Assembly: GCF_900105555.1 (NCBI RefSeq)
Contig: NZ_FNTZ01000001.1
Span: 3,723,501-3,787,500 of the forward strand
Length of the DNA: 64,000 bases
Direction: 5' to 3'
Origin: Pseudomonas coleopterorum
Lineage (GTDB): Bacteria; Pseudomonadota; Gammaproteobacteria; Pseudomonadales; Pseudomonadaceae
Part shown: piece by piece, positions 17,150-27,190 of the stretch
Layout of the letters: each line of letters starts with the position of its first letter
Position numbering within the stretch: the first letter of the stretch is position 1
The notes under the pieces: model-generated
What the model was told of the DNA's origin: nothing
The model's input: the letters and a program-made list of their open reading frames with translations, nothing else
Database searches by the model: none
Program-made: the position numbers and the translations under genes

Positions 17150-18097
17150 TCAGCTGTCCAGATGGCCCGCCAGGTACTGCTGCAGACGCCGCTGCATCAG
17201 GCGCCCATCGCTGCCCAGACACACGATTTCCGGAGACTGAAGGCTTTCCTGGACCGTCTCGGACAGCTCACCGGCCAATAGCAGCGGGCAACTCAAGGCG
17301 TTGTTCAATCGCTTCAACTGCCGGATCAGCGCCGGCACCGGCGGACGGTTGGAGAACAGCACGAGCGCCTGTGGAGCGAGCTTTTCGCAGACCAGGCTCA
17401 GCTCTTCGAGCGGCTGGCCCAAGCCCAGCAACTGCACGTCCACTTGCGGTCCGCCCAACAGCAGGCCGGCCACCTGAAGCTCGAGTTCGCGGCACTGATC
17501 GGGTATGGCCACCAGCACTACGCGGCTGTCCTGTCCTTGATCGGCAGTCAGGCGCAGGCGTTGCAGCGTGCGCGCACGCAGGAATGTATCGAGGAAGATC
17601 CATTCGCTGGCCTGGCCGAAGTGGCCCTGGTGCACGAGCAGTTCCTGCCATACCGGCATCAGCACCTGCTCGAAGGCCACGGCCAGCGGGTAACTGGAAA
17701 ACACCTGACCATAGACCTGATCGAGCCTGGGTTCGGCGAATTCGCGCACGCATTGGCGGACCCGTTCCTGCCACTGCTGCCATTCACCCGGCTCGTCGCG
17801 GGCGCTGGGCGGTGGTGCTTCGGTCTGCTGGGTACGGGCGAGAATCTTGCCGACCTTGCTCACCGCCACCCCGCGCTCGATCCAGCCCAGGATGCTGCGC
17901 ACCTCCTCGATATCGGCCAACGAGTACAAGCGGTGCCCGCTTTCGGTGCGTGTTGGCTGCACCAAGCCGTAGCGACGCTCCCAGGCACGCAACGTGACGG
18001 GATTGATTCCGGTCAGTCGCGCAACCTCGCGAATGGGGTACAGCTCGTCCAGCGCTGCATCTTGCACGCCAGACAATCGGGTGCCGGATTCGCTCAT
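17150..18097 (-). CDS. MerR-family regulator of the LitR/CarH type (class II, cobalamin motifs lost)
   Basis: A 315-aa regulator. The MerR DNA-binding domain is at about residues 20-88 (YPIREVARLTGINPVTLRAW, ERRYGL). The remainder aligns in outline with the helical and Rossmann-like cobalamin-binding domains of LitR/CarH. The B12-coordinating histidines are absent: the helical motif reads SEWIF instead of an EH pair, and the DxHxxG equivalent reads PDQCRELE. This is the class II LitR pattern, in which a separate LOV protein supplies the light signal. The ATG has a poor ribosome binding site. It is divergent from the ABM-domain gene and close to the LOV gene, and is a paralogue of the gene at 51417. 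Confidence 0.88.
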   Translation of the reverse strand: MSESGTRLSGVQDAALDELYPIREVARLTGINPVTLRAWERRYGLVQPTRTESGHRLYSLADIEEVRSILGWIERGVAVSKVGKILARTQQTEAPPPSARDEPGEWQQWQERVRQCVREFAEPRLDQVYGQVFSSYPLAVAFEQVLMPVWQELLVHQGHFGQASEWIFLDTFLRARTLQRLRLTADQGQDSRVVLVAIPDQCRELELQVAGLLLGGPQVDVQLLGLGQPLEELSLVCEKLAPQALVLFSNRPPVPALIRQLKRLNNALSCPLLLAGELSETVQESLQSPEIVCLGSDGRLMQRRLQQYLAGHLDS

Positions 18098-18303
18098 TGC
18101 TAGTCAACCGCTGCCAGGAACATGAATCGACAGTGTAACCGCTGTGGGTACATAGAGGTTTGCGGATGATCCAACGGACGGTAGATGTGCAACCGACCGT
18201 TTTCGGGAATAATACTTGCTTGATTTCAAATGCAGCCCACTACCCCGGCGCTGCATTCGATGGAGGCTCCTACCCGGAGCACCAGACTGTCTGGAGATAC
18301 ACA

Positions 18304-18870
18304 ATGTCTACCTCACCCGTTACCTTGATGGTCGCGCGCCGCGTGGCCGATGGCAAATATCAGGACCTGATCGCCTGGCTGCATGAAGGCGAACAGCTTG
18401 CCACCGACTTTCCGGGTTACCTGGGTTCTGGCGTTCTGGCCCCTGCGCCAGGCGACGACGAATTCCAGATCATCTTCCGCTTCGCCGATGAAACCACCTT
18501 GCATGCCTGGGAGCATTCGGCTTCCCGTCGTTCGTGGCTGGGCCGTGGCAGCGACCTGTTCGCCCAACCCCATGTGCACCGCGTCAGCGGCACCGAAGGC
18601 TGGTTCGGCGACAGTGGCCTGCAGCGTCCACCGCGCTGGAAGCAGGCCGTGGCCATCTGGCTGGCGTTCTTTCCGGTGTCGCTGATCTTCAACTTCCTGT
18701 TCGGCCACGTGTTGAACGAGATCAGTCTGGTGCCCAGAATCATGCTCAGCACCCTGGCCCTGACTCCGATCATGGTGTTTTTCTTCATTCCCTTGTCGAC
18801 GCGCCTACTGCGCAACTGGTTGCACGCCACCCCGGCCCGCGCTCCGCTGCCCAAGGCCAAGGTGGCCTGA
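18304..18870 (+). CDS. Antibiotic-biosynthesis-monooxygenase (ABM) domain membrane protein
   Basis: A 188-aa protein. The N-terminal ABM-type ferredoxin-like domain spans about residues 5-100 (TLMVARRVADGKYQDLIAWL, FQIIFRFADE). It is followed by two C-terminal membrane helices (AVAIWLAFFPVSLIFNFLFG; ISLVPRIMLSTLALTPIMVFFF) and a short basic tail. ABM domains of this kind include small-molecule oxygenases and uncharacterised stress proteins. No catalytic residues can be assigned. It is divergent from the class II LitR gene and first of a run ending in folM, folX, DUF1244 and HopJ, so light control is a reasonable inference. Confidence 0.75.
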   Translation: MSTSPVTLMVARRVADGKYQDLIAWLHEGEQLATDFPGYLGSGVLAPAPGDDEFQIIFRFADETTLHAWEHSASRRSWLGRGSDLFAQPHVHRVSGTEGWFGDSGLQRPPRWKQAVAIWLAFFPVSLIFNFLFGHVLNEISLVPRIMLSTLALTPIMVFFFIPLSTRLLRNWLHATPARAPLPKAKVA

Positions 18871-18937
18871 TCGGTCGGCCCTGCTGCGCTTTGTGGTATA
18901 AATCAGCGCAGCAACCTGCCGACGAAGAGCCCGCCCC

Positions 18938-19639
18938 ATGCCCCACCCGATCCTCATCACCGGTGCGAGCCAGCGCATCGGCCTGCACTGTGCCGAACGC
19001 CTGTTGGGCGAAGGCCAACCGGTCATCATCAGCTACCGTCAGGAGCGCGAAACCGTCGCTCACCTGCGCGAGATGGGCGCGGTCACCATCCATGCCGACT
19101 TCGGCAGCGAGGCCGGCATTCTGGCGTTCATCGATGCGCTCAAGGCGCAGACCTCGCAGCTGCGCGCCATCGTCCACAACGCGTCGGCCTGGATCGCGGA
19201 CAGTGCGGGAGACGAAGCAGCTGCGTTCCAGCAGATGGTCAACGTGCACATGCTGGCGCCCTACCTGATCAACCTGCACTGCGCCGACCTGCTGCGCGCC
19301 TCCAGCCCGGCCGACATCGTCCACATCAGCGACGACGTGACGCGCAAGGGCAGCGCCAAGCACATGGCCTATTGCGCCAGCAAGGCGGGCCTGGACAACC
19401 TGACCCTGTCGTTCGCCGCGCGCTTCGCCCCGGCGATCAAGGTCAATGGCATTGCCCCGGCGCTGATCCTGTTCAACCCGGACGACGACGCCGACTATCG
19501 CTACAAGTCGCTGGCCAAATCGGCGCTGGGCATCGAGCCCGGTGCCGAGGTCATCTACCAGAGCCTGCGCTACCTGCTGGAAAACCCCTACGTCACGGGC
19601 ACCACCTTGACCGTCAACGGCGGCAGGCACGTAAAATAG
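18938..19639 (+). CDS. folM: Dihydromonapterin reductase FolM
   Basis: Short-chain dehydrogenase, 233 aa, of the FolM type, reducing dihydromonapterin (and dihydrofolate weakly) to the tetrahydro form with NADPH. The N-terminal cofactor motif is TGASQRIG, the catalytic Tyr-Lys is in YCASKAGL, and the proline-rich region after the active site is [10 protein letters not shown]. Tetrahydromonapterin serves as cofactor of phenylalanine hydroxylase in Pseudomonas. It is followed by folX (60-bp gap), the preceding enzyme of the same branch, so the pair forms a pterin module. Confidence 0.88.
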   Translation: MPHPILITGASQRIGLHCAERLLGEGQPVIISYRQERETVAHLREMGAVTIHADFGSEAGILAFIDALKAQTSQLRAIVHNASAWIADSAGDEAAAFQQMVNVHMLAPYLINLHCADLLRASSPADIVHISDDVTRKGSAKHMAYCASKAGLDNLTLSFAARFAPAIKVNGIAPALILFNPDDDADYRYKSLAKSALGIEPGAEVIYQSLRYLLENPYVTGTTLTVNGGRHVK

Positions 19640-19698
19640 CGCCTGCCTGCCAGCCCGGACACGGCGCTGACCCCGAACATTCTGCGGAGCACACAACG

Positions 19699-20070
19699 AT
19701 GGCACCACTGCAGCCAGGAATGGCACGTATCCGGGTCAAGGACCTGCGCTTGCGCACCTTCATCGGTATCAACGAAGACGAAATCGTCAACAAACAGGAC
19801 GTGCTGATCAACCTCACCGTCCTGTACCCGGCACTCGAAGCGGTGCGTGATAACGATATCGAGCACGCCTTGAACTACCGCACCATCACCAAGGCGGTGA
19901 TCCAGCACGTGGAGGGCAATCGCTTCGCCCTGCTCGAACGCCTGACCCAGGAAATTCTCGACCTGGTCATGCAGAACACCGCCGTGCGCTACGCCGAAGT
20001 GGAAGTCGACAAGCCCCATGCGCTGCGCTTCGCCGAATCGGTTTCGATTACCCTCGCTGGCAGCCGTTGA
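19699..20070 (+). CDS. folX: Dihydroneopterin triphosphate 2'-epimerase FolX
   Basis: A 123-aa enzyme that epimerises dihydroneopterin triphosphate to the monapterin form. It belongs to the tunnelling fold shared with FolB. Family signatures are [30 protein letters not shown]-like [14 protein letters not shown] and [17 protein letters not shown], all closer to FolX than to FolB. The ATG at 19699 gives the expected N-terminus. It works with FolM just upstream to supply tetrahydromonapterin. GTP cyclohydrolase, the entry enzyme, is not in the window. Confidence 0.9.
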   Translation: MAPLQPGMARIRVKDLRLRTFIGINEDEIVNKQDVLINLTVLYPALEAVRDNDIEHALNYRTITKAVIQHVEGNRFALLERLTQEILDLVMQNTAVRYAEVEVDKPHALRFAESVSITLAGSR

Positions 20071-20097
20071 CCGGTTGCCGCCCAGCTGGAGAGCGAC

Positions 20098-20394
20098 ATG
20101 AACGAACAGCAACGTCTGGAACTGGAAGCCGCAGCCTTCCGCCGTCTGGTCAAGCACCTGGACGAGCGCAAGGATGTGCAGAACATCGACTTGATGAACC
20201 TGGCCGGATTCTGCCGCAACTGCCTGTCCAAATGGTACAAGGCGGCAGCCGACGAGCAGCAGGTCGAGGTCAGCCTCGACGAGGCCCGCGAAGTGGTCTA
20301 CGGCATGCCGTACGCGCAGTGGAAGGCTCAGTACCAGCAGGAAGCCAGCGCCGAACAGCAGGCGGCCTTCGCCAAGGGGACGCCCAATGCATGA
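20098..20394 (+). CDS. DUF1244 protein
   Basis: A 98-aa cytoplasmic protein of the DUF1244 family, small and helical with two conserved cysteines in GFCRNCLSKWY, which suggests metal or redox chemistry. No function is established. It starts 28 bp after folX, and its end overlaps the HopJ-like gene by 8 bp, so it belongs to the same transcription unit. Confidence 0.85.
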   Translation: MNEQQRLELEAAAFRRLVKHLDERKDVQNIDLMNLAGFCRNCLSKWYKAAADEQQVEVSLDEAREVVYGMPYAQWKAQYQQEASAEQQAAFAKGTPNA

Positions 20395-20728
20395 TATGAA
20401 GGCGCTGCGCACCAGCCTGGCCAGCGGCGAACATCAGTTCGCAACGACGCTGGCGTTCGTCGCCGAGCACTATGCCTATACACCGCAGGCCTTCCGCAAC
20501 GGTGCTCTGGACAATGCGGCCGGTCAGAATGAAGGCTCGTGCAAGACGTTGGGCCTGGCCCTGCTGGAAGGGCTGAGCGATGAAGAGGCATTGCTGGCGT
20601 TCGGCGAACACTATCGCTCGGTGGTGGCAACACCCGACGGCAGCGATCACGGCAACATCCGCAATCTGATGGAGCATGGCCTGGCAGGGGTGACGTTCTC
20701 CGAACTGCCGTTGGCCCGCCTGGGCTGA
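20387..20728 (+). CDS. HopJ type III effector family protein
   Basis: A 113-aa protein of the HopJ family (FVAEHYAYTPQAFRNGALDN, GSCKTLGLALLEGL, GDHYRSV-like GEHYRSVVATPDGSDHGNIR). The family name comes from a plant-pathogen effector, but homologues occur in many non-pathogenic and marine bacteria. Nothing here (no hrp box, no secretion genes) suggests secretion. The ATG at 20387 has an AAGGGGA ribosome binding site 6 bases upstream, so it is preferred to the ATG at 20396. It overlaps DUF1244 and is followed by a strong terminator. Confidence 0.85.
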   Translation: MHDMKALRTSLASGEHQFATTLAFVAEHYAYTPQAFRNGALDNAAGQNEGSCKTLGLALLEGLSDEEALLAFGEHYRSVVATPDGSDHGNIRNLMEHGLAGVTFSELPLARLG

Positions 20729-20744
20729 TCGACGGGCATGAAAA

Positions 20745-20772
20745 AACCGACCCTGTGAGGTCGGTTTTTTTT
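20745..20772 (+). terminator. Intrinsic terminator after the folM-folX-HopJ run
   Basis: 8-bp stem AACCGACC / GGTCGGTT (20745-20752 and 20759-20766) with a 6-base loop, then a T-run to 20772. Confidence 0.9.
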
Positions 20773-20790
20773 GTGTCTGGCTCAAGGGAC

Positions 20791-20904
20791 TCTTCGCGGG
20801 TAGAACCCGCTCCCACAGGGTTCGGTCCATCACCCTTTGTAGCTGGAAACAACTGCCAGAGGCAATGCGGTCCACTGTGGGAGCGGGTTCTACCCGCGAA
20901 GGCC
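20791..20904. repeat. REP pair in inverted orientation (REPIN) downstream of HopJ-like gene
   Basis: Two P. putida-type REP units face each other: left 20791-20820 (CTTCGCGGGTAGAACCCGCT core, then CCCACAGGG) and right 20872-20904, its reverse complement. They are separated by about 50 bp of unrelated sequence. Such pairs are moved by RAYT transposases elsewhere in the genome and sit in gaps between convergent genes, as here between the HopJ-like gene and trxB. Confidence 0.88.
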
Positions 20905-20920
20905 GCCCCGCGGTTCCGGC

Positions 20921-22201
<1,281 letters not shown>

Positions 22202-22930
22202 ATGCCTGTCCCTGCACTGTCCGGCCCGCAATACCTGCGCGAAGGCCTGAAAATGGTCTTGTCTCCCGGGCTGCGTTTGTTTGTGCTGCTGCCGTTGGGC
22301 ATCAACCTGGTGTTGTTCGTGGGCCTGATCTACTTCGCTGGGCACCTGTTCAGCGGTTGGGTCGATCACTTGATCCAGAGCTTGCCGCACTGGCTGAGCT
22401 TCCTCAACTTCATCCTCTGGCCGCTGTTCGCCGTGCTGGTGGCGTTCATGGTGTTTTTCAGCTTCACCATGCTGGCCAATATCATCGCCGCCCCCTTCAA
22501 CGGGTTCCTGTCGGAAAAGGTCGAGGTGGTGGTTCGGGGCAAGGACGAGTTTCCGCCCTTTCGCTGGGCCGAGCTGCTCGAAATGATTCCCCGCACTTTG
22601 GCTCGCGAAGCCCGCAAGCTCGGGTATTTCCTGCCCCGTGCGCTGGCGCTGTTCGTCCTGTCGTTCATCCCCATGCTGAACATCATCGCCGCGCCTCTGT
22701 GGCTACTGTTCGGTGTGTGGATGATGGCCATCCAATACATCGACTACCCCGCCGACAACCACAAGATGAGCTGGCAGGACATGCTCGCCTGGCTACGCCA
22801 GAAGCGCTGGCGCAGCCTGAGTTTCGGCGGCATCGTTTACCTGGCGCTGTTGATTCCGGGGGTCAACGTCCTGATGATGCCGGCCGCGGTGGCAGGGGCG
22901 ACGTTGTTCTGGGTGCGTGAGCGGGGGTGA
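22202..22930 (+). CDS. cysZ: Sulfate transporter CysZ
   Basis: Inner-membrane sulfate uptake protein, 242 aa, the usual CysZ length, feeding cysteine synthesis. It has four long hydrophobic segments ([77 protein letters not shown]) and conserved family stretches such as [15 protein letters not shown] and [15 protein letters not shown] chose the ATG at 22202, preceded by GGAG; the open frame extends to 22085 but without family similarity. It is divergent from trxB. Confidence 0.92.
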   Translation: MPVPALSGPQYLREGLKMVLSPGLRLFVLLPLGINLVLFVGLIYFAGHLFSGWVDHLIQSLPHWLSFLNFILWPLFAVLVAFMVFFSFTMLANIIAAPFNGFLSEKVEVVVRGKDEFPPFRWAELLEMIPRTLAREARKLGYFLPRALALFVLSFIPMLNIIAAPLWLLFGVWMMAIQYIDYPADNHKMSWQDMLAWLRQKRWRSLSFGGIVYLALLIPGVNVLMMPAAVAGATLFWVRERG

Positions 22931-23035
22931 GTCATTGCGGTGCGACCGATCACGGCTCGCACCGCTGGTGATGGCGTCATGAATTCCTCACGAATGCGCC
23001 ACACCAACGCAATACAAGTCCCCGAAACTGTCTGA

Positions 23036-24220
23036 ATGACAGCGCTCCCACTCCATATCACCCTCGTCTCCGAAACCTTCACCCCCGAGATCAACGGGCT
23101 TGCCAGCACGCTCGACCATTTGTGCCAGGGATTGCGCGGCCGTGGACACCATGTGGATGTGGTGCGACCCCGGCAAGTGCAGGACAGCGCGCCGAGCGAT
23201 GATGTGATGCTGTGTCGTGGCTGGCCGATTCCTGGCTACCCTGGGCTGCAGTGGGGCGAGTCGTCCATGGGGCGGCTGGTGCGGCGCTGGCGGTCGAGGC
23301 GGCCCGATGTGGTGTATGTCGCAACGCCCGGCCCCTTGGGCTTGAGCGCGCTGCGTGCCGCCCGGCGCTTGGGTGTCCCGGTGGTCAGCGGCTTCCACAC
23401 CAACTTTCAGCAATACGCTGCGCACTGCGGGCTGGGACTGCTGGCACGTCTGGTGACCCATTATCTGCGCTGGTTTCACCGTCGCACCTGCATGACCCTG
23501 GTGCCCTGCACCAGCCAACGTCTGGAGTTGCAGCGGCGAGGCTTCGAGCGGTTGCATCTGCTGGCGCGCGGTGTCGACAGCCAGCTGTTTCATCCCCGGC
23601 GGCGCAGCACGGCCCTGCGCCATCGCTGGGGGCTGAGCGAGGGCGACCTGGCCGTGCTCTATGTCGGACGTCTTGCGCAGGAGAAGAACCTGGACCTGCT
23701 CGCACGCACGTTTGCCCACCTGCAGGCGCAGCATCCGCGGCGACTTATCCGGCTGATCGTGATCGGCGATGGCAGTCGGCGCAGCGATCTGCAGCGGCAG
23801 GTGCCCGAGGCGGTTTTCTGTGGGGCATTGCGTGGCGAAGCGCTGGCGGAGCATTACGCCAGTGGTGACATCTTCGTGTTTCCCAGCCTCACCGAGACGT
23901 TCGGCAATGTGGTGCTGGAAGCGCAGGCATCGGGCCTGGCCGTGGTGGCCTACGATGAGGCCGCCGCAGCGCAGCACATTCGCCACGGCCACAGCGGCGC
24001 GCTGGCCATGCCTGGCGACGAGGCGGCCTTTCTGGAAGCCGCTGGCTGGTTGCTGGAGGACGAAGAGAACCTGCGCAGGGTCCGCCTCAACGCGCGGCGA
24101 CATGCCCGGCTTCAGGGTTGGGGCGCGATCGTCGAGCAGTTCGAGCAGCAGCTGACGAACGCTTGCTCGCCGATACCTTCGGCAAGCTTTGCAAGGACTG
24201 CAACGAGTCCCCAGGGCTGA
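23036..24220 (+). CDS. GT4-family glycosyltransferase
   Basis: A 394-aa GT-B fold glycosyltransferase of family 4. The N-terminal acceptor domain starts ITLVSETFTPEINGLASTL, with the GFHTNF motif typical of the SqdX/PimB-like subgroup. The C-terminal nucleotide-sugar domain holds LYVGRLAQEKNLDLL, VIGDGSRR and the ExxxxE catalytic region (SLTETFGNVVLEAQASG). It probably adds a sugar to a membrane lipid or other acceptor. Acceptor and donor cannot be told. It lies 105 bp after cysZ on the same strand. The last 20 residues look non-conserved. Confidence 0.85.
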   Translation: MTALPLHITLVSETFTPEINGLASTLDHLCQGLRGRGHHVDVVRPRQVQDSAPSDDVMLCRGWPIPGYPGLQWGESSMGRLVRRWRSRRPDVVYVATPGPLGLSALRAARRLGVPVVSGFHTNFQQYAAHCGLGLLARLVTHYLRWFHRRTCMTLVPCTSQRLELQRRGFERLHLLARGVDSQLFHPRRRSTALRHRWGLSEGDLAVLYVGRLAQEKNLDLLARTFAHLQAQHPRRLIRLIVIGDGSRRSDLQRQVPEAVFCGALRGEALAEHYASGDIFVFPSLTETFGNVVLEAQASGLAVVAYDEAAAAQHIRHGHSGALAMPGDEAAFLEAAGWLLEDEENLRRVRLNARRHARLQGWGAIVEQFEQQLTNACSPIPSASFARTATSPQG

Positions 24221-24252
24221 ACCGTACGCTGCGTGTCAGCCAGACCGCGTTG

Positions 24253-24287
24253 ACCCTTCGCGGCCGATGACCGCTCCTACAGGGGGC
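24253..24287. repeat. Single REP-like palindrome
   Basis: One degenerate REP unit (CCTTCGCGGCC, then GACCGCTCCTACAGGGGG) between the glycosyltransferase and slyD. It has the CTTCGCGG...CCGCTCC core of the REP pairs at 20.8 and 36.0 kb but no visible inverted partner. Confidence 0.7.
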
Positions 24288-24288
24288 C

Positions 24289-24326
24289 AAAAAAACAGGG
24301 GGCACGTCGCTGACGTGCCCCCTGTT
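24289..24326 (-). terminator. Terminator of slyD
   Basis: Long perfect hairpin of about 14 bp (left arm 24294-24308, right arm 24312-24326, core GGGGGCACGTC) with an A-run at 24289-24295, which is a U-run on the minus-strand transcript. Confidence 0.88.
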
Positions 24327-24370
24327 TGCATCTGCGCCAGGTAGCTCCGAAGAGGAGCACAGTGCTCAGA

Positions 24371-24856
24371 TCAATGGTGGTGACCACCTTCGCCGTGCAC
24401 GTGGCCGTGCGCGACTTCTTCCTGGCTGGCGTCGCGGATGTCGACGACCTTGACCTTGAAGTGCAGGCGCTGACCGGCCAGCGGGTGGTTGCCGTCGACG
24501 GTGACATCGTCGCCGTCCAGGTCGCGAATGGTCACGATCTGCATCTGGCCATCGGGTGCGGAAGCGTGGAACTGCATGCCCACTTCCAGCTCGTCGACGC
24601 CTTCGAACATGCTGCGCGACAAGGTGCTGACCAGTTCGGCCGCGTACTCGCCGTAGGCATCTTCGGGCTCGATCGCCACGTCCAGGTCGTCACCGACCTG
24701 CTTGGCTTCCAGAGCCTTTTCCAGGCCAGGAATGATGTTGCCAGCGCCTTGCAGATAAACCAGCGGCGCGCCGCCGGCGGAGCTGTCGATAACCTCACCA
24801 GCGTCGTTGGTCAGGGTGTATTCGATGGAGACAGCCTTGTTGGCGGCGATCAGCAT
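24371..24856 (-). CDS. slyD: FKBP-type peptidyl-prolyl isomerase SlyD
   Basis: Prolyl isomerase/chaperone with metal binding, 161 aa, cytoplasmic. The FKBP halves (NKAVSIEYTLTNDAGEVIDSS; GNIIPGLEKALEAKQVGDD) surround an insert-in-flap domain (about 75-120). The short C-terminal tail is His-rich (HGHVHGEGGHHH), typical of nickel-binding SlyD. The ATG at 24856 is at the expected place. It is transcribed alone and ends in a strong hairpin terminator. Confidence 0.93.
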   Translation of the reverse strand: MLIAANKAVSIEYTLTNDAGEVIDSSAGGAPLVYLQGAGNIIPGLEKALEAKQVGDDLDVAIEPEDAYGEYAAELVSTLSRSMFEGVDELEVGMQFHASAPDGQMQIVTIRDLDGDDVTVDGNHPLAGQRLHFKVKVVDIRDASQEEVAHGHVHGEGGHHH

Positions 24857-25083
24857 GAGGTAAGACCTTTTGCATAAGAATGTAGAACGACCAAGTGTAA
24901 CCAAGGGTTGGCTCGAAAGCGAACCCACTCGGCCGACGGATGACCCGAGGCAATGTGCCCAGCCCGTGAAGGCCTTGGCACCTGCCATGAAATTATGACT
25001 GTGCACGGCGCGATTCGTTTCTACTTGCGGGCCGTGGCGTGAAGCTTGTAGCGTGCAGCCCAAAGCTCACCCGAGAAGCTCGC

Positions 25084-27180
25084 ATGCAAACTTTCTTCAT
25101 CGCGCCGACTGACTTTGGCGTAGGCCTGACCTCCATCAGCCTGGGGCTGGTAAGAACCCTGGAACGCGCCGGCCTGAAGGTCGGTTTTCTCAAGCCCATC
25201 GCCCAGCCACACCCCGGCGACCTGGGCCCGGAACGCTCGACCGAGCTGGTTGCCCGCACCCATGGCCTGCAGCCGCCCAGGCCCTTGGGCCTGGCCCACG
25301 TCGAGCGCATGCTAGGCGATGGGCAGCTCGACGAGCTGCTCGAAGAGATCCTCACCCTGTACCAGCAGGCCTGCGTGGGCAACGACGTGGTCATCGTCGA
25401 AGGGATGGTGCCGACCCGCAACGCCAGTTATGCCGCCAGGGTCAACCAGCACCTGGCGAAAAGCCTGGATGCCGATGTGGTGCTGGTGTCGAGTGCCGAA
25501 AACGAGGTGCTCGCCGAGCTCTCCGGCCGGGTCGAGTTGCAGGCGCAGTTGTTCGGCGGCCCGCGCGACCCGAAGGTACTGGGCGTCATCCTCAACAAGG
25601 TGCGTACCGATGAAAGCATGGAGGTGTTCGCCGCGCGCCTCAAGGAGCACTCGCCCCTGCTGCGTAGCGGTGATTTTCGCCTGCTCGGCTGCATCCCCTA
25701 CCAGGCCGACCTGAACGCGCCGCGCACCCGTGACGTGGCCGAACTGCTTGGCGCGCAGGTGATCAACGCCGGTGACTACGAGCAGCGGCGGATGAACAAG
25801 ATCATCATCTGCGCCAGGACCGTGCTCAATACCGTGCAGTTGCTCAAGCCGGGCGTTCTCGTGGTGACCCCGGGCGATCGTGACGACATCATCCTGGCCG
25901 TGAGCCTGGCGGCCATGAACGGCATGCCTCTGGCCGGGCTGCTGCTGACCAGCGACACCCTGCCCGACCCACGCATCCTCGAACTGTGCCGGGGCGCCCT
26001 GCAGGCCGGTTTGCCGGTGCTGTCGGTGAGCACCGGTTCCTACGACACCGCCACACGTCTGAACCAGCTGAACAAGGAAATCCCCATCGATGACCGCGAG
26101 CGTGCGGAGATCATCACCGATTTCGTTGCCGGCCATCTGGATGCCCAGTGGCTGCACCAGCGCTGCGGCACGCCGCGGGAGCTGCGGCTGTCGCCGGCCG
26201 TGTTCCGCTATCAGCTGATCCAGCGCGCGCAGCAGGCCGACAAGCGCATCGTCCTGCCCGAAGGCCACGATCCGTTGACCATTCAGGCAGCGGCCATCTG
26301 CCAGACCCGCGGCATTGCCCGCTGCGTGCTGCTGGCCAAGCCCGCCGACGTGCAGGCGGTGGCCAGTGCCCAGGGCATCGAGCTGCCCGAAGGGCTGGAG
26401 ATCCTCGACCCCGACCTGATTCGCAGTCGCTACGTGGAGCCGATGGTGGCGCTGCGCAAGAGCAAGAGCCTCAATGCGCCCATGGCCGAGCAGCAGCTGG
26501 AAGACAACGTGGTGATCGGCACCATGATGCTGGCCCTCGATGAAGTCGACGGTCTGGTCTCGGGCATCCTCCATTCCACCGCCAACACCATCCGTCCGGC
26601 CTTGCAGTTGATCAAGACCGCACCGGGCTGCAGCCTGGTGTCGTCGGTGTTCTTCATGCTGTTTCCCGATCAGGTGCTGGTGTATGGCGACTGTGTGATG
26701 AACCCCCACCCCAGCGCTGCCGAACTGGCGGAAATCGCCCTGCAGAGCGCCGACTCCGCCGAAGCGTTCGGGATTGCCGCGCGGGTAGCGATGATCAGTT
26801 ATTCCAGCGGCAACTCGGCCAGCGGCGAAGAAGTGGAGAAAGTCCGCGAGGCGACCCAGCTGGCGCAGGAGGCCCAGCGTGATCTGTTGATCGACGGCCC
26901 GCTGCAATACGACGCCGCCGCTAACGAAAACGTCGCACGCCAGCTGGCTCCGGACAGCCAGGTCGCTGGCCGGGCGACGGTGTTCGTGTTTCCCGACCTG
27001 AACACCGGCAACACCACCCACAAGGCGGTCCAGCGCAGTGCCGATTGCGTCAGCCTGGGGCCGATGCTGCAAGGGCTGCGCAAACCGGTCAACGACCTGC
27101 CGCGCGGCGCCCAGGTCGACGACATCGTCTACACCATTGCCCTGACCGCCATCCAGGCCAACCGCACCCTCGACCTCTAG
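25084..27180 (+). CDS. pta: Phosphate acetyltransferase Pta
   Basis: Converts acetyl-CoA and phosphate to acetyl phosphate; 698 aa, the long form. The order is: an N-terminal P-loop-like domain (about 1-220, APTDFGVGLTSISLG), the DRTGG domain (about 220-330, GVLVVTPGDRDDIILA), and the catalytic PTA/PTB domain (about 380-695, IVLPEGHDPLTIQAAA; SGILHSTANTIRPAL; RATVFVFPDLNTGN). The ATG at 25084 lies within a longer open frame and matches the family start. No ackA is adjacent; an acyltransferase gene follows 10 bp later, and the pair looks co-transcribed. Confidence 0.94.
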   Translation: MQTFFIAPTDFGVGLTSISLGLVRTLERAGLKVGFLKPIAQPHPGDLGPERSTELVARTHGLQPPRPLGLAHVERMLGDGQLDELLEEILTLYQQACVGNDVVIVEGMVPTRNASYAARVNQHLAKSLDADVVLVSSAENEVLAELSGRVELQAQLFGGPRDPKVLGVILNKVRTDESMEVFAARLKEHSPLLRSGDFRLLGCIPYQADLNAPRTRDVAELLGAQVINAGDYEQRRMNKIIICARTVLNTVQLLKPGVLVVTPGDRDDIILAVSLAAMNGMPLAGLLLTSDTLPDPRILELCRGALQAGLPVLSVSTGSYDTATRLNQLNKEIPIDDRERAEIITDFVAGHLDAQWLHQRCGTPRELRLSPAVFRYQLIQRAQQADKRIVLPEGHDPLTIQAAAICQTRGIARCVLLAKPADVQAVASAQGIELPEGLEILDPDLIRSRYVEPMVALRKSKSLNAPMAEQQLEDNVVIGTMMLALDEVDGLVSGILHSTANTIRPALQLIKTAPGCSLVSSVFFMLFPDQVLVYGDCVMNPHPSAAELAEIALQSADSAEAFGIAARVAMISYSSGNSASGEEVEKVREATQLAQEAQRDLLIDGPLQYDAAANENVARQLAPDSQVAGRATVFVFPDLNTGNTTHKAVQRSADCVSLGPMLQGLRKPVNDLPRGAQVDDIVYTIALTAIQANRTLDL

Positions 27181-27190
27181 GAACATCATC

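Noticed and set aside
20387-20728. Virulence role for the HopJ-like protein
   Set aside because: There is no hrp box, chaperone or secretion gene nearby, and the family is widespread in non-pathogens. The name alone is not evidence.
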